Assembly (NCBI GenBank): GCA_001552765.1
Contig: KQ959440.1
Location: forward strand, 1-32,006
Source: Bacteroidales bacterium KA00344
GTDB lineage: Bacteria; Bacteroidota; Bacteroidia; Bacteroidales; Bacteroidaceae
DNA length: 32,006 bases
Reading direction: 5' to 3'
Made by a program: the position numbers and the translations under genes. The notes below the pieces were generated by a model. The model had not been told where the DNA came from. It made no database searches and saw nothing but the letters and a program-made list of their open reading frames with translations. Positions 28,008 through 32,006 of the stretch are shown piece after piece. Numbering within the stretch: position 1 is the first letter of the stretch; each line of letters begins with the position of its first letter.

Positions 28008-28365
28008 TCAAATTCGCGTATTTAAAAATAAGTTTGTCTTCGTGCGAAATACGCTAAAAATACGATTATTTGTAAACGCCTGACAATCAGTATTTTTAAA
28101 AAAAATGGTCTTTATTCTTACATCTTGCCGCATGCGATTGAGTATCTAACGGCATGATGACAAGGCCCTAACCGCAGTGTGATTAAGGCTCATCCGTACT
28201 ATCAATAAGGCCTAACCATGCTATGAAAAAGCCTCAATCGCAGCAGCCTTGCGATTTTGGGGATTGCTCGGTCCGGTTTTGACGGAAAAAGATAGTCATT
28301 TTTGCGCTGGATGACTCGTAAATAATGTTCAAAAAAGGTAAGAATATTTTACAAAGTGAAGAGTT
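28008..28365. repeat. Dispersed non-coding element, copy B
   Basis: This is the partner of the element near 8013-8370. Matching landmarks are gcgtattt (28016), aaatacgc (28047), ctgacaatca (28080), the start of the 22-bp array (28150) and ggtaagaatattttac (28337-28352). Inside it, gcgtattt and aaatacgc are 8-bp inverted repeats able to form a hairpin, conserved in copy A with one change. The element lies on the same strand as copy A but in an unrelated gene context. Confidence 0.75.
28150..28238. repeat. Four degenerate 22-bp units, copy B
   Basis: Units are 28150-28172 (23 bp), 28173-28194, 28195-28216 and 28217-28238, with a partial fifth from 28239. The common core is AAGGCC or AAGGCT followed by TAAC, CATC or a variant. 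The array is bracketed by a perfect 10-bp inverted repeat, TGCGATTGAG at 28133-28142 and CTCAATCGCA at 28233-28242. Confidence 0.75.
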
Positions 28366-28384
28366 AAGAATGAAGAGTTAAGAA
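28357..28384. repeat. 14-bp tandem repeat, two copies
   Basis: TGAAGAGTTAAGAA occurs at 28357-28370 and again at 28371-28384, followed by a partial copy. It overlaps the right end of element copy B. Similar purine-rich runs are seen near 8365-8395 and at the start of the window. Confidence 0.85.
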
Positions 28385-28509
28385 TAAGAATTAAAGGTAA
28401 AGGGGAAGAATTAGCCGGAAGTGTCTGAGAGCAATGGAAGTTCAGACGTATGAACTTTATGCTCATATCATACTTCTCTATTTTTCTATTTTCAATCCTA
28501 TTTTGGGGG

Positions 28510-28549
28510 TGACATGATTGTCATAATCGTAGGGTTGTACAATGCCCTA
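28510..28549. repeat. Two small palindromes after fecR
   Basis: TGACA (28510-28514) and TGTCA (28519-28523) flank a 4-nt loop. TAGGG (28530-28534) and CCCTA (28545-28549) flank TTGTACAA with a 2-nt bulge. They start about 11 nt after the fecR stop and could end transcription weakly or be a REP-like extragenic repeat. No T-run follows directly. Confidence 0.45.
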
Positions 28550-28560
28550 AAAGTAAAGGC

Positions 28561-29670
28561 CTACTGAGCCTTTTCTTTGACTACCAATGTACCGGAAACG
28601 AGACTCACCGTAAACGAATTGAAATTATTAAGACCTTCCACCACGTTCTCCAACTTTTCGTTACGATTAGAAATAAAATGAAGTTTCATCTGCTTCAGTT
28701 GCGGTTTGTCTTCAATACGGACAGACACATGGTACCAATGAGCCAACTCCTCTAAGACTTCCTGCAAAGGTTTTTCGTCAAAATAAAAATATCCGTCTTT
28801 CCACAAAGTGAAAATGCTCGTATCCACATTCCTGATTGAAATCTTATTGTCTGAATACGACAGGTCTGTGCCCGGAGAAACATGTACTTCCTTTTCAATT
28901 TCAGGAATTTCCACTTTTATAGCCCCCTTGACAAGGGTGATATGTTCCTCATTCTTATATGACTTGATATTGAATTCTGTCCCCAATACAGAAGTTTTTG
29001 TCCTATCGGTCATAATCATAAATGGATGTTGCTTGTCTTTACTCACTTTGAAATAAGCTTCACCATTTAAGTAAACCACCCTTTCACGTCCTTTGAAACA
29101 TGTTGGGTAAACAAAACGACTATTGGTATTTAGATAGACCTCTGTCCCATCACTCAATATAATTTTGTATGTCTGGTCTGCGGGAATGGAAACGACATTC
29201 ACATTGGTAGCCTCTCTCAACACATTCGTATAATCAGCCAATCGAGATGAAACAACAGCCCCATTTGTCAAGACTCTTTGCTCCACGCTATCAACCAACC
29301 TTGTACTCTCGCTGACTTTTCCATTCTTCCCTAATTCCTCCAGCAAAAACTCCGTGTTATGCGTTGGCTTCATTAAGGTGGCTTCCATAATCATTTGCTT
29401 CTGTAAGTTTTGGTGCGTATATGCAAGAGCACAGATTATAACAAAGACAATGACAGCTGCAACTACAGCGGCATATTTGACCATTACCTTCAGTCCACAC
29501 AAACTTTTTTTCTCGTCAGCGGGGTGCATGCGTAACTTTTGTTGCTCCCATGCCGCAGCGATATTTGGTTGGGCATATTTTAGGCGCAAAAAAGCCTCCT
29601 CGCACTCATATGCAAGCTGTTCATCCTCCTTCTGATCCAATTTTATTTCAGAATTATTATTTTCACTCAT
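28561..29670 (-). CDS. FecR-family anti-sigma factor
   Basis: This inner-membrane protein holds the ECF sigma factor inactive until signalled by the SusC STN domain. A cytoplasmic N-terminal part of about 62 residues is followed by one membrane segment (about 63-86) and a periplasmic part. The latter has a FecR domain (about 165-255, with LSDGTEVYLN, LNGEAYFKV and TSVLGTEFNI) and a DUF4974-like C-terminal domain (about 295-366, with FYFDEKPLQEVLEELAHWY). The 369-residue length is typical. It follows the sigma gene by 60 nt. A candidate ECF promoter overlaps the sigma stop codon, so fecR may be induced by the sigma factor it inhibits. Confidence 0.94.
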   Translation of the reverse strand: MSENNNSEIKLDQKEDEQLAYECEEAFLRLKYAQPNIAAAWEQQKLRMHPADEKKSLCGLKVMVKYAAVVAAVIVFVIICALAYTHQNLQKQMIMEATLMKPTHNTEFLLEELGKNGKVSESTRLVDSVEQRVLTNGAVVSSRLADYTNVLREATNVNVVSIPADQTYKIILSDGTEVYLNTNSRFVYPTCFKGRERVVYLNGEAYFKVSKDKQHPFMIMTDRTKTSVLGTEFNIKSYKNEEHITLVKGAIKVEIPEIEKEVHVSPGTDLSYSDNKISIRNVDTSIFTLWKDGYFYFDEKPLQEVLEELAHWYHVSVRIEDKPQLKQMKLHFISNRNEKLENVVEGLNNFNSFTVSLVSGTLVVKEKAQ

Positions 29671-29709
29671 CTATTGATTATGCCTTAAATAGTATAAATT
29701 CGGTATATT

Positions 29710-29739
29710 TACTACGAACAGAACACTAATTTAGTACCT
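29710..29739 (-). promoter_or_regulatory. Candidate ECF-sigma promoter of fecR
   Basis: The minus strand reads AGGTACTAAATT, 9 nt, then TTCGTAGTA, ending 39 nt before the fecR start. The left block overlaps the sigma factor stop codon. It matches the susC upstream motif at 27707-27736 in both blocks and in spacing. Confidence 0.72.
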
Positions 29740-30273
29740 TCCTTTTTTATAGTTAACAGAAAATTCCTCCCTAATTTTACCTAATCCTTTCATGATATGT
29801 TTTCTGACGCCACTCTCCGAAAGTTCAAGAATCAAAGCCGCTTCCTTATATTTTTTCCTTTCGAAATAACACAGTTCCATGACCTTTTGCGTAGTAGGAG
29901 GAAGTGCTTTGATAATTTCCATTATTTTTTCAATACGTTCTTCTTGCTCTTGAAGCTCCTCTTGGCTTTGTCCCAAAATAAAAGTCAGGTATTTATCAGC
30001 ATTGTTTTCTTTCATCTTTTCTTTTCTCAAATAGTCAATACAAAGATGATGTACATGAGAATACATATAACTACGGGCTGTTTCGAACACAATGTTATCT
30101 CTGCGTTCCCACATATAGTGGAAAGAATCACTGACAATATCCCTGCATATCTCCGTGTCGCGAATGAAACGAAGAGCATAATAGTAAAAGCGGTTGTAGT
30201 TTTCTTTAAAGAAATTCTTAAAATTTTCCTCTAAAGCAAGCTCTTCGTTTTTTGTTCGTCTTGGCCTTCCCAT
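29731..30273 (-). CDS. ECF-type RNA polymerase sigma factor
   Basis: This 180-residue sigma-70 family factor of the extracytoplasmic-function type directs RNA polymerase to the uptake locus. Region 2 lies at about 20-85 (YYYALRFIRD, DIVSDSFHYMWERR, YMYSHVHHLCIDYLRK). Region 4 lies at about 115-172 (LPPTTQKVMELCYFERKKYKEAA, a helix-turn-helix with LSESGVRKHIMKGLGKIRE). It has a basic N-terminal start, MGRPRR. It is paired with FecR downstream. A TAnnTTTG box 46 nt upstream indicates that the regulator itself is made from a housekeeping promoter, unlike susC. Its likely targets are the two copies of the motif described at 27707 and 29710. Confidence 0.95.
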   Translation of the reverse strand: MGRPRRTKNEELALEENFKNFFKENYNRFYYYALRFIRDTEICRDIVSDSFHYMWERRDNIVFETARSYMYSHVHHLCIDYLRKEKMKENNADKYLTFILGQSQEELQEQEERIEKIMEIIKALPPTTQKVMELCYFERKKYKEAALILELSESGVRKHIMKGLGKIREEFSVNYKKGRY

Positions 30274-30592
30274 CTGTTTGCAGAATATAGATTATGTAAC
30301 GACATTGAGATGTTTCGGCAAATGTAATGATAAAAAATCAAAAAAAACATATCATTCAGTCACTTAATGTCAATTAAACTGAGAATTCTTGATTATTATT
30401 GTCACTTTGAAAGATTATGTAGAAATAACTGTCCAAACAGCATGGCTGACTATCAGTCATATTTACATACGCTATCTCTGAAAACGTAAAAAAACAAGAC
30501 TTGATACACAATTCAATATTAGCCGACACGCGACCTCATTATATTAAATATTAAGAAAAACAGTCAACGTGAGCTACAACGACAATACCAAA
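30274..30592. other. Intergenic region upstream of the sigma gene
   Basis: This 319-nt AT-rich gap has no credible gene. It contains the sigma promoter box and a small inverted repeat (TGACT 30447-30451, AGTCA 30455-30459). A short run of T on the minus strand after the kinase stop could end transcription, but no strong stem precedes it. Confidence 0.6.
30319..30326 (-). promoter_or_regulatory. Candidate -7 box for the sigma factor gene
   Basis: The minus strand reads TACATTTG, matching TAnnTTTG, 46 nt before the start at 30273. No clear -33 element is seen. Confidence 0.5.
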
Positions 30593-31798
30593 CTAACCTT
30601 CATACGCCATCGCGCCTGCACTTTCCTTGGTATCTATGAGCGGTAACTCTATGCAAAATGTGGTGCCATGTCCCAGCTCGGAGTTTTTCACCCAGATACG
30701 ACCATCGTGATACTCCTCCACAATACGTTTGGCTAACGATAAGCCCAACCCCCATCCACGACGCTTGGTAGTAAATCCTGGCCTGAACACATTGCGCATA
30801 TCTTTCTTCCTGATACCACGCCCGGTGTCGCTCACCTCTATGGCGGCCTTGTCGCCACGCTCACAAACGCGGAGCTTGATGGTGCCGCCCCCGCCTCCCA
30901 TAGCATCTACAGCGTTTTTGCATAGATTTTCGATGACCCATTCAAATAGAGAGGCGTTCAAATTGACCATGACTCTATGCTGCGGAAAGGATGTTGATAT
31001 AATAACCCGACGAGAGGTGCGCCTATTCATATAGTCTACCACGTGTTCCACCACGTCTTGCAGGCTGGTGGGTACCGGCTCTGGCTCGGAGCCTATCTTC
31101 GAAAACCGGTCTGCAATCAACTGAAGTCGCTTTACATCTTTGTCCATCTCCGGAATCAACTCATCGTCCGGATAACTCTCCTTCAAAATCTCCACCCACG
31201 CCATCAAACTGGAGGTGGGCGTGCCAAGCTGATGGGCCGTCTCCTTGGAAAGGCCTACCCAAACCTTATTTTGTTCCGCCTTCTTAGAAGTGAGCAAAGC
31301 AAAGATAGCGACCACCACAAAAATAAGGACTACACCAAGCTGCACAAACGGGTACACCGACAGTCGTTTGAGCATAAGCGATTCGTCATAACAAACATCA
31401 ATATAATCCGATTTCTGCTCATCCAAAGCAATTCTAATATTCCGATGTTCTGCCAGCAACCTCCTGCCAAGCATTGCTGCCTGACGCAAACTGTCATCAT
31501 AGTTCTCTGCCTTCAGAGAAAGATTGCGGAAATCGGTTACTTCTCCGGTATCATTCAATACAACAACCGGAATGTAATTATTATCATTCAAGACTTTCAA
31601 AACCAAGTTAAGGTCAGTGTTCTCGTCTGCCTGATTAAGGGTGCGCATGGCCTCTGCCCACACTTCCATCTTATGCTGTTCCTGCACCTTCAAATCTTTT
31701 GTCAGAAAATGTGACACAAGCAAAGACCCAACAGCAATCGCCATTGCTGCCAGCACAAGAAAAATCTTAACCTGTCTAATTCTGTCCGTCCACTGCAT
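30593..31798 (-). CDS. Membrane-bound sensor histidine kinase
   Basis: This kinase of a two-component system has two membrane segments (about 11-33 and 148-170) around a periplasmic sensor of about 115 residues with no recognised domain. The cytoplasmic part has an H-box with His189 in ETAHQLGTPTSSL, N-box NLCKNAVDAM (291-300), G1 DTGRGI (324-329), F-box FRPGFTTK and G2 GWGLGLSLAKRI (348-359). The AHQLGTP form differs slightly from the common SHELRTP. The length of 401 residues is normal. No response regulator is in the window; one may lie beyond the right end. A relation to the uptake locus is not shown. Confidence 0.94.
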   Translation of the reverse strand: MQWTDRIRQVKIFLVLAAMAIAVGSLLVSHFLTKDLKVQEQHKMEVWAEAMRTLNQADENTDLNLVLKVLNDNNYIPVVVLNDTGEVTDFRNLSLKAENYDDSLRQAAMLGRRLLAEHRNIRIALDEQKSDYIDVCYDESLMLKRLSVYPFVQLGVVLIFVVVAIFALLTSKKAEQNKVWVGLSKETAHQLGTPTSSLMAWVEILKESYPDDELIPEMDKDVKRLQLIADRFSKIGSEPEPVPTSLQDVVEHVVDYMNRRTSRRVIISTSFPQHRVMVNLNASLFEWVIENLCKNAVDAMGGGGGTIKLRVCERGDKAAIEVSDTGRGIRKKDMRNVFRPGFTTKRRGWGLGLSLAKRIVEEYHDGRIWVKNSELGHGTTFCIELPLIDTKESAGAMAYEG

Positions 31799-31887
31799 AC
31801 TGTACCTATAAGCAGGTGTTCAACATCAATCGCATATATTGCGTCAATCCTTCACATTGTACACCTTCTTATTAACGGACATCCATA

Positions 31888-31915
31888 TTAAATATTGCTT
31901 TTTAAATATTGCTTT
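31888..31915. repeat. 14-bp tandem repeat upstream of the kinase
   Basis: TTAAATATTGCTTT occurs twice in direct tandem (31888-31901 and 31902-31915), about 90 nt before the kinase start. A small inverted repeat (CGCA/TGCG, 31831-31843) lies closer to the start. Either could be regulatory. Nothing else was recognised from 31799 to the window end. Confidence 0.7.
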
Positions 31916-32006
31916 TCGTCAGCCTATTTCGGATGGTTTCACTAAAGTAACTAATGTTCAATGCTTACAAAATACTAAAATAAAAAAGGTCCCCGACGAC
32001 AGATGT

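Larger units (their letters stand above)
27737..28560. other. Long intergenic region between fecR and susC
   Basis: No credible gene is present. It holds an 8-bp inverted repeat (27820-27827 and 27849-27856, ATGGTCAT / ATGACCAT), the second copy of the dispersed element (about 28008-28365), a short 14-bp tandem repeat (28357-28384) and two small palindromes (28510-28549) just after fecR. The length suggests that fecR and susC are transcribed separately, in line with the candidate promoter directly before susC. Confidence 0.7.

Noticed and set aside
15011..30273. The uptake locus as a recently acquired mobile island
   Set aside because: No integrase, transposase, tRNA or flanking direct repeat was seen; somewhat higher AT content alone is not enough.
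31942..31949. TACTTTAG on the minus strand as a -7 box of the kinase gene
   Set aside because: It has one mismatch to TAnnTTTG and lies about 140 nt from the start; too weak to list.

Overview
The window is from the chromosome of a Bacteroidota bacterium, most like Prevotella in the broad sense. The evidence is a SusC/SusD pair with an ECF sigma/FecR regulator, the gene order trigger factor-clpP-clpX-recQ, a DUF177-rpmF-fabH-era-der cluster without plsX, and TAnnTTTG promoter boxes ahead of several genes. No rRNA, tRNA, CRISPR array, transposase or phage gene was seen.

Layout. Positions 1-14900 hold core genes. On the minus strand, from right to left, are tig, then clpP-clpX-recQ, with lptB and a beta-carbonic anhydrase further right. 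mlaE and mlaF follow on the plus strand. A 38-bp perfect palindrome separates mlaF from the convergent minus-strand cluster DUF177-rpmF-fabH-era-der plus a small lipoprotein. Positions 15011-30273 hold a minus-strand nutrient-uptake locus. Its transcription order is ECF sigma factor, FecR anti-sigma factor, a gap of about 880 bp, SusC with an STN signalling domain, SusD, a DUF4843 lipoprotein, a PKD-like lipoprotein, a zinc metalloprotease, and a paralogue of that protease. A sensor histidine kinase lies at the right edge.

How the locus seems to work. The SusC STN domain would signal ligand binding to FecR, which releases the sigma factor. A 30-nt motif, AGGnACTAAATT, then 9 nt, then TTCGTAGTA, occurs upstream of susC and upstream of fecR with identical spacing and almost no similarity in the spacer. 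It is a strong candidate promoter for this sigma factor. The locus has no glycoside hydrolase; its only enzyme-like products are two large zincin-family proteins, so protein, peptide or glycoprotein is a likely substrate. The first zincin has an intact HEVGHCLGLMH site. In the second, all three zinc-ligand histidines and the catalytic glutamate are replaced although the frame is full length. This gives a tandem active protease and pseudoprotease in one operon.

A second unexplained structure is a non-coding element of about 350 bp present twice, near 8013-8370 and near 28008-28365, in the same orientation. Landmarks in the two copies stay at a constant offset of 19995 bases. Each copy carries an array of four degenerate units of 22 bp.
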